Shown piece after piece: positions 1-8,677 of a stretch of 64,000 bases of DNA (position 1 is its first letter; each line of letters starts with the position of its first letter). Position numbers and translations under genes: made by a program. The DNA is taken from assembly GCF_015207525.1 (NCBI RefSeq), contig NZ_JADEWR010000014.1, forward strand, positions 43,309-107,308, given 5' to 3'. This DNA comes from Nodosilinea sp. LEGE 06152 (lineage in GTDB: Bacteria > Cyanobacteriota > Cyanobacteriia > Phormidesmidales > Phormidesmidaceae). Below the pieces are notes generated by a model, which did no database searches, was not told the origin of the DNA, and saw only the letters and a program-made list of their open reading frames with translations.

Positions 1-170
1 TGCTGGGGCTGGGGGTAAAAGAATTGAGCGTTAGCGTGCCGGTAATTCCGGCGGTGAAGGCCCAGGTGCGATCGCTGAGCTTTGCCCACTGTCAGGAACT
101 AGCGCAACAGGCGCTAAACCTAGATTCGGCGGCTCAGGTGCGCGATCTGGTTCCCCTAGATGAGCTGTAG
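1..170 (+). CDS. ptsI: PTS enzyme I, C-terminal fragment (5' part outside window)
   Basis: The frame beginning at base 3 is open to a TAG at 168-170 and gives about 55 residues. They match the extreme C-terminus of phosphoenolpyruvate-protein phosphotransferase: LGLGVKELSVS followed by IPAVKAQVRSLS resembles the E. coli enzyme I stretch LGMGLDEFSMS..IPRIKKIIR. Enzyme I takes phosphate from PEP and passes it to HPr in the cytoplasm. The PtsG-type permease that follows on the same strand supports the call. The fragment is too short to show whether HPr or EIIA domains are fused upstream. The symbol follows the E. coli name. Confidence 0.82.
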   Translation, partial: LGLGVKELSVSVPVIPAVKAQVRSLSFAHCQELAQQALNLDSAAQVRDLVPLDEL

Positions 171-628
171 GGTGCGTTCGGCGGCAGGGGTTATGCCTGG
201 TGTGGTTCCACCCCGCCCCGCCAATGCACCATCGAGAGTCCAGAGAGAGGACTCACACCGTAGGGTAGGCACTGCCCACCATGAACCATGCAGTATTCAA
301 ATCAATTGCTTGAGGGAAAGTGCGGCGCATAACTGGGGATGAAAGCCAAGTCTACTGCTGGGGCCATTTCGCTGGCCCCAGACCCCCGACTTCGTGCGTC
401 CTTCGGCCTACGACCAGGGACGTCGCCCCTACTGGGGCGCAACAAACATTGGCCGCCCTGGACCCGACGTAAAGGATGTATTGCTCATCGGTTTAAACCT
501 CTAGTTGGATCATGAGCCTGTTAGCAGCACGAGATCCTAAGGTTCTCAACCCCTCACCCCATCATCACTCCGCTAACTCCCTACCCATCTACCCCCTACC
601 CATCCACCCCCTACCCATCTACCCCCCT
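171..628. other. Intergenic region between enzyme I and ptsG
   Basis: No gene is convincing here. The sequence has GTAGGGT-type and GGCCCCAG/CTGGGGC-type stretches of the kind common in cyanobacterial intergenic repeats, and it ends in the 15-bp tandem repeat annotated separately. An open frame extends upstream from ptsG to base 512, but its codons run through the repeat and give low-complexity [13 protein letters not shown], so it is probably not translated. Confidence 0.5.
581..625 (+). repeat. Three tandem copies of a 15-bp unit before ptsG
   Basis: The unit CTACCCATCTACCCC occurs at 581-595, 596-610 (one T to C change) and 611-625, and stops 3 bases before the ptsG ATG. It fills the place where a ribosome binding site would lie, and no Shine-Dalgarno is visible. 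The unit is a multiple of three, so copy-number change would keep the upstream frame open. Confidence 0.9.
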
Positions 629-2482
629 ATGAACATCAAAGAGACCTGGAACCACGCCTTCGGGCTGCTGCAAAAAATGGGGAAGTCGCTCATGCTTCCC
701 GTGTCGGTGCTGCCGGTGGCGGGGCTGCTGCTGGGCCTGGGCAGTGCCCGCCTGATCGAGCTTCAGCAGATTGAGCAGGGCATTCTTAGCGACCCCAAGT
801 TTTGGTGGCTGCCGGAGTGGTTGGCGGCCATTATGAAAAGCTCGGGGGACGCGATTTTTGCCAGTCTGCCGCTAATTTTTGCGATCGCCGTGGCGATCGG
901 CTACACCGGCAACGATGGCGTTTCGGCCCTGGCCGCTACCGTGGGCCTGATGGTGTTTCTCGCCACCTTGGGTACCGTCGCCGTCGGTATGGGGTTAGAG
1001 ACCAAGGCTGTACTCGGCATCCCAACGCTGGATACGGGGGTGTTTGGGGGTTTGATCATGGGCTGCATTGCGGCCTATATGTTCAACAAATTCTTTCGCA
1101 TTAGCCTGCCACGCTACCTGGGGTTCTTTGCAGGCAAACGGTTTGTGCCCATCATCACAGCCTTTGCCGCCATCCTCACCGGGCTGGTGATGAGCGTGAT
1201 CTGGCCGCCGATCGGGGCTGGCATCAATAGCTTTGCCCAGGCGGCGGCGGAGGGCGGCAACGTGCCCCTGACCGTGGCCCTCTACGGCTTTATCGAGCGC
1301 CTGCTGATTCCCTTTGGCCTGCACCACGTGTGGAACGTGCCCTTTTTCTTTGAAATTGGCTCATTTCAGGACCCAATTACGGGAGAAACCGTGCGGGGCG
1401 ATATTGCTCGCTTCTTTGCAGGCGACCCAACGGCGGGCATTTTGGGCGGGGCGTACTGGTTTAAGATGTTTGGTCTGCCGGCAGCGGCGATCGCCATTTG
1501 GCACAGCGCCAAACCCAAAAACCGTAAGCAGGTTGGTGGCCTAATGATTTCGGCGGCCCTCACCTCGTTCCTAACCGGCATTACCGAACCGATCGAGTTT
1601 TCCTTCCTGTTTGTCGCCCCCCAGCTGTTCGCCATTCACGCCGTGCTGGCGGGGTTTGCCGACTGGCTGTTTGTCACCCTAGGCGGACGCATGGGCTTTA
1701 CCTTCTCCCACGGGCTAATCGACTTTGTGCTGTTCAACGGTTTGGGCACGCGGGTGTGGCTCATCCCGGCCCTGGCTCCGGTGTTTGTGGCGCTGTACTA
1801 CTTCATCTTTCGCTTTGCCATTCGGCAGTTCAACCTCATGACCCCAGGCCGCGAAGAGGATGTCGATGTTGATGAAACCACCGCTGCGATCACGGGAGAC
1901 AAAGCCGAAATGGCCAAAGCCCTGGTGCTGGCCTTTGGCGGTCGCAGCAACATCAAAAACCTGGATGCCTGCATTACTCGCCTGCGGGTTACCGTCGACG
2001 ACATTGCCAAGGTCAACGTGCCCCGGCTCAAGGCGCTGGGGGCTTCGGGCGTGCTGCAGATGGGCCAAAATGCCCAGGCCATTTTTGGCCCCCAGTCTGA
2101 CAACCTTAAAACCGATATGGCCGACTACCTCAAAACCGCAGGCCCCGAAGCCGACGCGGTAGAGGTACCCGCCGAGGGCTTTGTGGATCAAACCTCTGCC
2201 GACCTGGCCAAAATTCCCCCCGATCCGCAGGCGGCTGAAAAAGCGACGGCGATGGTTGCGGCTCTGGGCGGTGCTGACAACATTCGTACCATTGATGCTG
2301 TGGCCCTCACCCGGCTGCGGGTCGAGGTCACTGACCCCGCGACAGTCGATGAAACTGCCCTTCAATCCGCTGGAGTGCAGGGCATGATGCGGCTACAGCA
2401 GGACGTTCTGCATCTGGTTACGGGTCTCAACGCCGAGCAGTACGCTGCTGAAATCGTCAAGCACTTGACCGCTCGGGTTTAG
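629..2482 (+). CDS. ptsG: PTS glucose-type permease EIICB with a second, Cys-less IIB-like domain
   Basis: This 617-residue membrane protein would import and phosphorylate a hexose. The first 400 or so residues are an EIIC domain very close to E. coli PtsG ([49 protein letters not shown]), closer to glucose than to N-acetylglucosamine permeases. A IIB domain follows, with the phosphorylatable cysteine in DACITRLRV (Cys448). A second IIB-like domain near the C-terminus has AVALTRLRV, with Ala559 where the cysteine should be. I chose the ATG at 629 because it begins the conserved N-terminus; the longer frame from 512 only adds repeat-derived residues. No EIIA domain is visible. It follows enzyme I, so the two probably form a PTS operon. 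Confidence 0.9.
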   Translation: MNIKETWNHAFGLLQKMGKSLMLPVSVLPVAGLLLGLGSARLIELQQIEQGILSDPKFWWLPEWLAAIMKSSGDAIFASLPLIFAIAVAIGYTGNDGVSALAATVGLMVFLATLGTVAVGMGLETKAVLGIPTLDTGVFGGLIMGCIAAYMFNKFFRISLPRYLGFFAGKRFVPIITAFAAILTGLVMSVIWPPIGAGINSFAQAAAEGGNVPLTVALYGFIERLLIPFGLHHVWNVPFFFEIGSFQDPITGETVRGDIARFFAGDPTAGILGGAYWFKMFGLPAAAIAIWHSAKPKNRKQVGGLMISAALTSFLTGITEPIEFSFLFVAPQLFAIHAVLAGFADWLFVTLGGRMGFTFSHGLIDFVLFNGLGTRVWLIPALAPVFVALYYFIFRFAIRQFNLMTPGREEDVDVDETTAAITGDKAEMAKALVLAFGGRSNIKNLDACITRLRVTVDDIAKVNVPRLKALGASGVLQMGQNAQAIFGPQSDNLKTDMADYLKTAGPEADAVEVPAEGFVDQTSADLAKIPPDPQAAEKATAMVAALGGADNIRTIDAVALTRLRVEVTDPATVDETALQSAGVQGMMRLQQDVLHLVTGLNAEQYAAEIVKHLTARV

Positions 2483-2603
2483 GGCGCGTCATCAATTCTG
2501 GCCAAAAGCCTCGTGTTACAAGCCTTGCCACGTTCGACCCCAAAAACAGGCTAGGGGCTGTAATCCCTAATTTGTCGGCATTCAGCAGCTAATCAGCTAA
2601 TCA

Positions 2604-2734
2604 ATATAGCCGTCGCCACAATGGTGAGGACGTTTTCGTAGGTAGCCTATGGGCGATGGCTATACGCTAGTTCGCTGTCCCAGGCTTGGCTACGGGCGAT
2701 CAGCATTGTCCTAGCGAACTAGCCAGCGCTATAA
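2604..2734. repeat. Pair of nested inverted repeats
   Basis: The left element pairs TATAGCC(G/A)TCGCC arms about 35 bases apart. The right element has perfect 11-bp arms (GCTAGTTCGCT/AGCGAACTAGC), which extend imperfectly outward through TATAC/TATAG sequence. The two elements share the TATAGC motif. This looks like a small non-autonomous repeat unit rather than a simple terminator, since no T-tract follows either arm. Confidence 0.5.
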
Positions 2735-2777
2735 CAGCCACCTAGAATTGCGGCTTCAGAATGTGCCAAATAGCCAC

Positions 2778-2807
2778 AAAAAACCCCAGCCGTCCAAAGC
2801 TGGGGTT
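2778..2807 (-). terminator. Rho-independent terminator-like hairpin
   Basis: The 9-bp perfect stem AACCCCAGC/GCTGGGGTT has an 8-base loop. Read on the minus strand it is followed by six T. It is the first such structure downstream of the DASH cryptochrome gene, although 360 bases beyond its stop codon. Confidence 0.55.
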
Positions 2808-3168
2808 GTAGGTTAAATGGCTAATTCAACGATTTGATTTAAGGTTTTGATTTAAAGGTTTGATTTATGAGAATGCGTTAGCGCTGGCTTTGCCCTAGCA
2901 ACTTCTTTTACCCATCAGTTTTTGTCCACAGGGATCAGTCAGTGAACTGTGACATTGTCAACGCTGCATAAAGTGTATGTTAGCTCAACATAGCCTGCCG
3001 TTACAAAGACTACGGTTAAATAAATCAAAAAAACAGCTCCGTTAGGTTCTGGCTATCGTTGAAGTAGCAGGCAACAGCTATCGACATTTGGAGTTTACAG
3101 GGAAAGCTGCGGTAGCATTTGTGTACTGTTCGGTGGCCAATTGTTACAGCTCGATGTGAGCAAAACTC

Positions 3169-4626
3169 TTAGCGAATTTCGCGGGCGGCGTTGTAGTTTT
3201 TTTCGTTGGCCTGGACCGACTTGTACAAATTTACTATCGGATTTGGGTAGTCAACACCGATATTTACCCCAAAGCGCTTTTGCTCCACGGGCTGAAGTTT
3301 CCAGGGTTCATGCACTTTTGCGGCAGGAATATTCTTCAACTCAGGCAGCCAGTGTTTGACGTAGAGGCCCTCGGGGTCGTAATCCTTCGCCTGTTTTGGA
3401 ATGTTGAAATAGCGAAACCCCCGCGCGTCATTGCCAACTCCGGCGGTATAGTTCCAGTTGCCGTAGTTGCTGCACACGTCGTGGTCAATTAGCAGTGACT
3501 CAAACCACTCGGCCCCCATGCGCCAGTCAATGCCCAAATTTTTGGTTAAAAAGCTGGCCACATTTTGGCGGCCCCGGTTTGACATAAACCCAGAGCAGGC
3601 TAGCTCGCGCATGTTGGCATCGACTAGGGGAAAACCTGTTTCGCCATTGCGCCAGGCGTCAAAGCGCGTCCAGTCCTGTTTCCAATCGATCTGTAATCCT
3701 CGCAGGCCAGAGGGATAAAACACGCGATCGCCGTGTTTGGCGCAGATAAAGCGAAAGTAGTCGCGCCACAGCAGCTCAAAGATTAGCCAGTAGGTGGAGT
3801 CGTTGCGAATGCGATCAGCTTCGTAGTCCTGCACGGTTTCGTACACCCGCCGGGGCGACAGGCAGCCCAGCGCCAGCCAGGCCGAGAGCTTGGCCGAATA
3901 GTTGGCCCCCACCATGCCGTTGCGGGTTTGCTTGTAGGTCTTGAGGCAGTCGGCTTCCCACACGTAGTGGTTGAGGCGAGCTAAGCCAGCGGTTTCACCC
4001 CCCGCGAAGCTCAGTACAGCGCGGCTATCGGGGGTCGGGGGCTCAAGGCCAAAATCGGCTAGCGTTGGCATGGGGCCGGGCTCGACTGGGGGCAGCGGCG
4101 GCAGTTTGGCAGGGGTAGGCAGGGATACATCTACAATGCTGTGCTGCTCTACTTTTTTGCGAAACTGAGTAAATACCTCGGGCAGACGAGCGATCGCAAA
4201 GGGCAGGTTGTCGGGATGGTAAAGAGTGGCCCCCCAGTACACCTCGCTCGAGCACCCCTGCGCCGCCAGCTTGCTCTCTAGGGCCTGCTCGACCCGCCGT
4301 TCTTCAGCGGTAACTTCCTCATGCCAGTAGACGGTTTCAACGCCGTGGGTCTTGACCAAATCTGGAATAATATCCTCGGGTTTGCCGACCCGGACGACGA
4401 GATCGCTGCCCAGCGATTGCAGCGATCGCCGCAAATCGGCCACACTCTCCAGCAAAAACTGCGCCCGGTAGGCTCCCGTTTTGGCAAAGCCAAAGGATGT
4501 CTGACCAAACTGGCGCGGGTCAAAGCAGTAGAGCGGCACAATCGGGCTTCCGGCCCGCAGAGCCTCGTCCAGGGGTTGATGGTCGTGGAGGCGGAGATCG
4601 TTGCGGAACCAGACGAGGGTGGACAT
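3169..4626 (-). CDS. cry: Cryptochrome DASH / photolyase-family flavoprotein
   Basis: This 485-residue protein belongs to the photolyase/cryptochrome family. The N-terminal alpha/beta domain starts TLVWFRNDLRLHDH. The FAD-binding helical domain carries WRDYFRF, GFMSNRGRQNVASFL and GNWNYTAGVGNDARG, the last typical of the DASH subgroup, as are KTGAYRAQFLLESVADLR and the C-terminal NIPKQAKDYDPEG segment. DASH proteins bind FAD and usually methenyltetrahydrofolate, repair cyclobutane dimers in single-stranded DNA and may act in blue-light signalling. It is transcribed divergently from the peroxiredoxin gene. Light repair and signalling roles cannot be told apart from sequence alone. Confidence 0.9.
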   Translation of the reverse strand: MSTLVWFRNDLRLHDHQPLDEALRAGSPIVPLYCFDPRQFGQTSFGFAKTGAYRAQFLLESVADLRRSLQSLGSDLVVRVGKPEDIIPDLVKTHGVETVYWHEEVTAEERRVEQALESKLAAQGCSSEVYWGATLYHPDNLPFAIARLPEVFTQFRKKVEQHSIVDVSLPTPAKLPPLPPVEPGPMPTLADFGLEPPTPDSRAVLSFAGGETAGLARLNHYVWEADCLKTYKQTRNGMVGANYSAKLSAWLALGCLSPRRVYETVQDYEADRIRNDSTYWLIFELLWRDYFRFICAKHGDRVFYPSGLRGLQIDWKQDWTRFDAWRNGETGFPLVDANMRELACSGFMSNRGRQNVASFLTKNLGIDWRMGAEWFESLLIDHDVCSNYGNWNYTAGVGNDARGFRYFNIPKQAKDYDPEGLYVKHWLPELKNIPAAKVHEPWKLQPVEQKRFGVNIGVDYPNPIVNLYKSVQANEKNYNAAREIR

Positions 4627-4781
4627 AGACGGAGTAGGTGAGTGAAGAAGTAGCCAGAACCCCAGGCTTTAATGTAGACAGGCCCCAGGGAAACCCCGCA
4701 GTGGCCGATATCCGTTGAGCATGGGGTGCTTTATTAAGTATTCTAAAGAACTATTACCCCCCACGCAGGAGACTGGCATTT

Positions 4782-5243
4782 ATGGCAATTCAGGTTGGCG
4801 ATGCGGCCCCCGATTTTACGCTGCCTAACCAAGCGGGCGAACAGGTTACACTGAGCAGCTTTCGGGGCCAAAAGGCAGTGGTGCTATACTTCTATCCCAA
4901 AGACGACACCCCCGGCTGCACGGTAGAATCGTGCTCGTTTCGCGACAGCTACGAAGACTTTGTCGCGGCGGGCGCTGAGGTGATTGGCATTAGCAGCGAC
5001 TCGCCCGACTCGCACCGGGCCTTTGCCAGCAAACACAACCTCCCCTTTACCCTGGTCAGCGATGCTGGGTCGACGGTGCGGAAGGCCTATGGGGTACCTG
5101 CTACCCTGGGGCTACTGCCGGGGCGAGTGACCTACGTGATCGATCAAGAGGGCACAGTGCGCCACATCTTTAATTCGCAGTTCAACCCCAAAGGCCATGT
5201 GGCCGAAGCTATGGGCATTTTGAAAACTTTACCAGCAGCTTGA
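4782..5243 (+). CDS. bcp: Peroxiredoxin Q / bacterioferritin comigratory protein
   Basis: This 153-residue thiol peroxidase reduces hydrogen and alkyl peroxides with electrons from thioredoxin. The peroxidatic cysteine lies in [15 protein letters not shown], with a second cysteine five residues later as in the PrxQ class. The thioredoxin fold is complete ([17 protein letters not shown] at the start, [15 protein letters not shown] near the end) and the length is normal. GGAG at about 4768 is a reasonable ribosome binding site for the ATG at 4782. The stop codon is one base from the start of the nuclease-inhibitor gene, so the two are probably cotranscribed and translationally coupled. Confidence 0.93.
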   Translation: MAIQVGDAAPDFTLPNQAGEQVTLSSFRGQKAVVLYFYPKDDTPGCTVESCSFRDSYEDFVAAGAEVIGISSDSPDSHRAFASKHNLPFTLVSDAGSTVRKAYGVPATLGLLPGRVTYVIDQEGTVRHIFNSQFNPKGHVAEAMGILKTLPAA

Positions 5244-5244
5244 T

Positions 5245-5658
5245 ATGGAACTTCAGCCCCACCACAGCGATTTTGTCACCTGCCTGACGGCCCTAGAGGA
5301 GGCGATCGCTGGCCTCTGGTACCCAAGTGAAACCGATGCCCCCCTGGCGATCGCCATCTATGCCGACCCTAACCTAGACGCCACAACCCTGGGCAAGCAG
5401 CTCGGCACCAATGCTGACACCTTCGAGCACCGGCCGGCTGACGAATTCTTTCGGCGTATATTTGACAATTTTTACTGGAGTACTCCCCAAGGAGGCAATC
5501 TAACCCAGCGGTATAAGCACCTGCAAGACGTGCTGCAGACGCACCTGCAGGATCTAAATTTTTACCGGGTGGGAACGGTAGACGTGAATCTGTACGTGCT
5601 GGGCCATCACCCCAGCGGCTGCTATGTCGGCGTCTACACCCACATGATCGAAACTTAG
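5245..5658 (+). CDS. NuiA-family nuclease inhibitor
   Basis: This 137-residue protein resembles Anabaena NuiA, which blocks the non-specific DNA/RNA endonuclease NucA. The similarity is clearest at the C-terminus (FYRVGTVDVNLYVLG..PSGCYVGVYTHMIET against VYRLGEVELDVYVIG..PAGNLAGISTKVVET) and around YPSETDAPLAI. From memory of the NucA-NuiA complex, NuiA contacts the active site through Glu24 and its C-terminal Thr135. The equivalents here, Glu29 and terminal Thr137, are both kept. The gene starts one base after the bcp stop. No NucA gene is in this window, so the target nuclease is unknown. Confidence 0.78.
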   Translation: MELQPHHSDFVTCLTALEEAIAGLWYPSETDAPLAIAIYADPNLDATTLGKQLGTNADTFEHRPADEFFRRIFDNFYWSTPQGGNLTQRYKHLQDVLQTHLQDLNFYRVGTVDVNLYVLGHHPSGCYVGVYTHMIET

Positions 5659-5781
5659 AAGACGGTCGCCGTGTTATGCCTTACCCGCTTAGATTGATAG
5701 CCTGGGTGGGTGAGGAAGAAGTAGGGCAATGAAGAACTCACTGAGGGGCGTAGCCCCAGGGTCGTAACCCTGCAATAGGGC

Positions 5782-5813
5782 AATCCAAAATCTAAAATCC
5801 CCAATCCAAAATC
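5782..5813. repeat. AATCCAAAATC short repeat
   Basis: AATCCAAAATC occurs at 5782-5792 and 5803-5813, with a related TCTAAAATCC between. AT-rich CCAAAAT-type short repeats of this sort are common in cyanobacterial intergenic DNA. It lies upstream of the amylase gene. Confidence 0.55.
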
Positions 5814-5890
5814 TTTTGCCTGAGATATTTTATCCTGGTCACTCCGCCCAGATGACGGTAGCCTATCGGTAGAAATCGAGGCAAAAATCC

Positions 5891-7339
5891 ATGGCTTTTC
5901 AAACCCCGGACTGGGTGAAGCACGCTGTCTTCTACCAGATCTTTCCCGATCGGTTTGCCCGTACCCAGCGGCATCTCGATCACCCCGCCATGGCCGTAAC
6001 CCTGGAACCCTGGGAAACCCTTCCGACCCCCTTTGGCTACAAGGGTGGTGACCTGTGGGGCATTGCTGAGCAGCTCGACTACCTAGTAGATCTAGGGGTG
6101 ACTGCCATTTATATGACGCCGATTTTTCAGTCGGCCTGCAACCATCGTTACCACACCCACGACTACTACCAGGTCGATCCGCTGCTGGGGGGAAACCCAG
6201 CCTTCTTTGACCTGCTGGAGGCAGCCCACGCCAAAGACATTAAAGTGGTGCTTGACGGCGTGTTCAACCACTGCAGTCGCGGCTTTTTCTTCTTTAACGA
6301 CATTCTTGAAAACGGCCCCAACTCCCCGTGGCTGGAGTGGTTTGAGGTCGAGGGCTGGCCCCTGTCGGCCTACGATGGGGCTCTGCCCGCCAACTACAGA
6401 AGCTGGGTCGACAACCGGGCGCTGCCCACCTTTAAGCACGACCACCCGGCGGTGCGCGAGTACCTGATGCGGGTGGGCGAGTACTGGGTGCGCCAGGGCA
6501 TCGACGGCTGGCGGCTGGATGTGCCTTTTGAGGTGAAAACCGAAGGGTTTTGGCAGGAGTTTCGCGATCGCATCAAGGCGATCAACCCCGAGGCCTACAT
6601 TGTGGGCGAGGTGTGGACCGACGCTCGCGAGTGGCTCGACGGCACCCAGTTTGACGGGGTGATGAACTACTTGTTCACCGGGCCAACCATCGCCTTTACG
6701 GCGGGCGATCGCGTTCGTATGGACCTGGTGGAAAAGCCCCACTACTACCCCTACCCCGCCCTGGATGCGGCTGGCTATGCCGACCAAATTCGGCACCTGC
6801 TGGAGCTTTACCCCTGGGAGATTCAGCTCACCCAGCTCAACCTGCTCTCTAGCCACGATGTCGCCCGTATTTACTCAGTTGTGGGTGAAGACGACGCCAG
6901 CATGGTGCTCTCAACCCTGCTGCTGTTTACCTTCCCAGGTGCGCCCAGCATCTACTACGGCGATGAAGTGGGCCTGCCGGGCGAGCTTGACCCCGACTGC
7001 CGCCGCACCTTTCCGCCCGAAAAAGAGTGGCACCAGGACATGCTCAAAATTCACCGCAAGCTGATTGCCCTGCGCCACCGCTACCCGGCCCTGCACACGG
7101 GCACCTACGAGGTGCTGCACGCCGAGGGCATGGGCTATGTCTTTAGCCGCAGCCTGGGGGGCGATCGCGTCATTGTGGCGTTGAATCCCGGCGATCAGGA
7201 TACAGTTACCCTATCCGCCGATGCCCTCACCCCAGCGGTCAAGTCTGCCGAGCAGGTCTTCGCCTACCACGGCGCGACCTGGGGCAGCGACAGCCTGACG
7301 CTGCCCCCCCGCTCAGCTCTGGTCGTAACCGCAGCGTAA
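5891..7339 (+). CDS. GH13 alpha-amylase / cyclomaltodextrinase-like glycosidase
   Basis: This 482-residue cytoplasmic-looking enzyme (no signal peptide) belongs to glycoside hydrolase family 13, acting on alpha-glucans. It begins HAVFYQIFPDRFAR, and the conserved regions follow in order: DGVFNH, GWRLDVPFEV (nucleophile Asp210), YIVGEVWTD (acid/base Glu240) and LLSSHDVAR (transition-state Asp323). The short C-terminal beta domain holds VIVALNPGD. The DRF start and lack of an N-terminal carbohydrate-binding domain resemble the neopullulanase/cyclomaltodextrinase group, so turnover of glycogen-derived or imported maltodextrins is plausible. Exact substrate specificity cannot be read from the sequence. 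Confidence 0.88.
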   Translation: MAFQTPDWVKHAVFYQIFPDRFARTQRHLDHPAMAVTLEPWETLPTPFGYKGGDLWGIAEQLDYLVDLGVTAIYMTPIFQSACNHRYHTHDYYQVDPLLGGNPAFFDLLEAAHAKDIKVVLDGVFNHCSRGFFFFNDILENGPNSPWLEWFEVEGWPLSAYDGALPANYRSWVDNRALPTFKHDHPAVREYLMRVGEYWVRQGIDGWRLDVPFEVKTEGFWQEFRDRIKAINPEAYIVGEVWTDAREWLDGTQFDGVMNYLFTGPTIAFTAGDRVRMDLVEKPHYYPYPALDAAGYADQIRHLLELYPWEIQLTQLNLLSSHDVARIYSVVGEDDASMVLSTLLLFTFPGAPSIYYGDEVGLPGELDPDCRRTFPPEKEWHQDMLKIHRKLIALRHRYPALHTGTYEVLHAEGMGYVFSRSLGGDRVIVALNPGDQDTVTLSADALTPAVKSAEQVFAYHGATWGSDSLTLPPRSALVVTAA

Positions 7340-7400
7340 CCAGGCAGGCTTAACCCGAAATGATGAGCTAGCGACATGAGAGGTACTAGCTTTGCCGCCT

Positions 7401-7439
7401 AGGGGATAGATCACCCACAGGTGCACTTTCCTATCCCCT
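7401..7439. terminator. Possible hairpin between convergent genes
   Basis: AGGGGATAG (7401-7409) pairs with CTATCCCCT (7431-7439) across a 21-base loop, between the ends of the amylase and ABC ATPase genes. No clear T-tract follows, so termination on either strand is only possible. Confidence 0.3.
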
Positions 7440-7454
7440 TACCTTCCCCAGTGC

Positions 7455-8444
7455 CTACCCCTCAGAACGGCGCTGGCGAATTTTGGCGATAAAAAACTCC
7501 TCCAGGGTCGGACGGGTTTGCTGCAGCGCAATCAGGTTTGCCCCCGCCACCGGAATCTGCTTGGCAAAGTCGTAGGGGTCGCCTTTGATCTGGCCGCGCC
7601 AGAGGTCGCCCTGCACAGTCATCTGGTCGAGCCAGGGCTCAAGCTCAGCCGTGCGCCCGCCGCGCCCTTTGACGACGTATTGGTTGGCGGTGCCCAGCAG
7701 GTCGTCGAGGCTGCCTTTGGCAATCAGCTCGCCCTGGTCAAGAATGGCAATGCGATCGCAAATCACCTCCACATCTGACAAAATGTGGCTGTTGAAAAAG
7801 ATCGTTTTGCCCTCCCGCTTCAGGGCCAAAATAATCTCGCGCACCTGAAACCGTCCGGTGGGGTCAAGCCCCGACATCGGTTCATCTAAAAACACCACGT
7901 CGGGGTCGTTGATGAGGGCCTGGGCCATGCCCACCCGCTGCACCATACCCTTTGAGTACTGGCGCAGCTGCTTCTTTTTGGCAGCGGCCTGCGATAGCCC
8001 CACCAGGTCGAGCAGTTCGGTAATGCGGCGCTGCTGGGCCGCCCGCGAGAGGCCAAATAGCCCAGCGGTGTACTGCAAAAACTCCCAGCCGGTCAAAAAA
8101 TCGTAGAAGTAGGCATTTTCTGGCAGATAGCCAATCCGCTGCTTGACGGCGCTCTCGCCCAGGGGATGACCCAGCAGCGTGGCGCTACCGGCGGTGGGGC
8201 GAATGATGCCCAGCAAAATTTTCAGCAGGGTTGTTTTACCCGCTCCGTTGGGGCCGAGCAGCCCAAAGGTTTCGCCCTGGTAAACGTTGAGGGTGCAGTT
8301 TTGCAGCGAGGTGACCTTTTGGTTGAGCCAAAACCCGGTGCGATAGGCCTTGGTTAACCCCTGGGTCTGCACTACAGCGGAGCGATTGTCTGGCAGACGG
8401 TTGTCTAGCTGGGTAGGATCATTCGGCAACAATGGAGCGCTCAT
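7455..8444 (-). CDS. ABC transporter ATP-binding protein
   Basis: This protein of about 329 residues is the nucleotide-binding subunit of an ABC transporter of the CcmA/gliding type. It shows Walker A GPNGAGKTT, Q-loop sequence IGYLPENAYFYDFLTG, signature YSKGMVQRVGMAQAL, Walker B VVFLDEPMSGLDP and switch histidine NSHIL. A C-terminal extension of roughly 80 residues follows. I start it at the ATG at 8442-8444 (MSAPLLPND); the longer open frame from 8534 has no family support. No permease is adjacent: the flanking genes are on the other strand. Its partner must therefore be encoded elsewhere, and its substrate is unknown. Confidence 0.88.
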   Translation of the reverse strand: MSAPLLPNDPTQLDNRLPDNRSAVVQTQGLTKAYRTGFWLNQKVTSLQNCTLNVYQGETFGLLGPNGAGKTTLLKILLGIIRPTAGSATLLGHPLGESAVKQRIGYLPENAYFYDFLTGWEFLQYTAGLFGLSRAAQQRRITELLDLVGLSQAAAKKKQLRQYSKGMVQRVGMAQALINDPDVVFLDEPMSGLDPTGRFQVREIILALKREGKTIFFNSHILSDVEVICDRIAILDQGELIAKGSLDDLLGTANQYVVKGRGGRTAELEPWLDQMTVQGDLWRGQIKGDPYDFAKQIPVAGANLIALQQTRPTLEEFFIAKIRQRRSEG

Positions 8445-8677
8445 AGAAACCGTGCGAAGACCAAATAGACGACAATCATTAAAAGACTCATCCTTAGAAT
8501 ACCCTTCGAAAACCTCTCCCCTGCCAGGGGCCAATTTAGCTCCCGTTGTGCCAGGCTAAGTACATGAACCTGGTGCCTCCAGTCTGTAGCGTTAAGCGCC
8601 TGTAGCGTTAGGGCAGGTCTCGCAGGAACTACGCTGAGCTCAGGTCTCATTCACTCCTCAAATCGATAAGTTGCTCT

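Larger units (their letters stand above)
2483..3168. other. 686-bp intergenic region with inverted repeats
   Basis: No gene is supported. There are two adjacent hairpin-forming segments. In the first, TATAGCCGTCGCC near 2605 faces GGCGATGGCTATA near 2652. In the second, GCTAGTTCGCT at 2666-2676 faces AGCGAACTAGC at 2713-2723. A minus-strand terminator-like hairpin lies at 2778-2807. The remainder is AT-richer than the genes and holds nothing I recognise. Confidence 0.6.

Noticed and set aside
512..628. N-terminal extension of ptsG from 512
   Set aside because: The added 39 residues come from low-complexity tandem repeat DNA, and PtsG proteins start at the ATG at 629.
1715..2365. 216-codon minus-strand frame inside ptsG
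   Set aside because: Antisense shadow of a GC-rich gene; composition is not protein-like and the plus strand is clearly coding.
6092..6856. 254-codon minus-strand frame inside the amylase gene
   Set aside because: Antisense shadow; the plus strand has all GH13 catalytic motifs.
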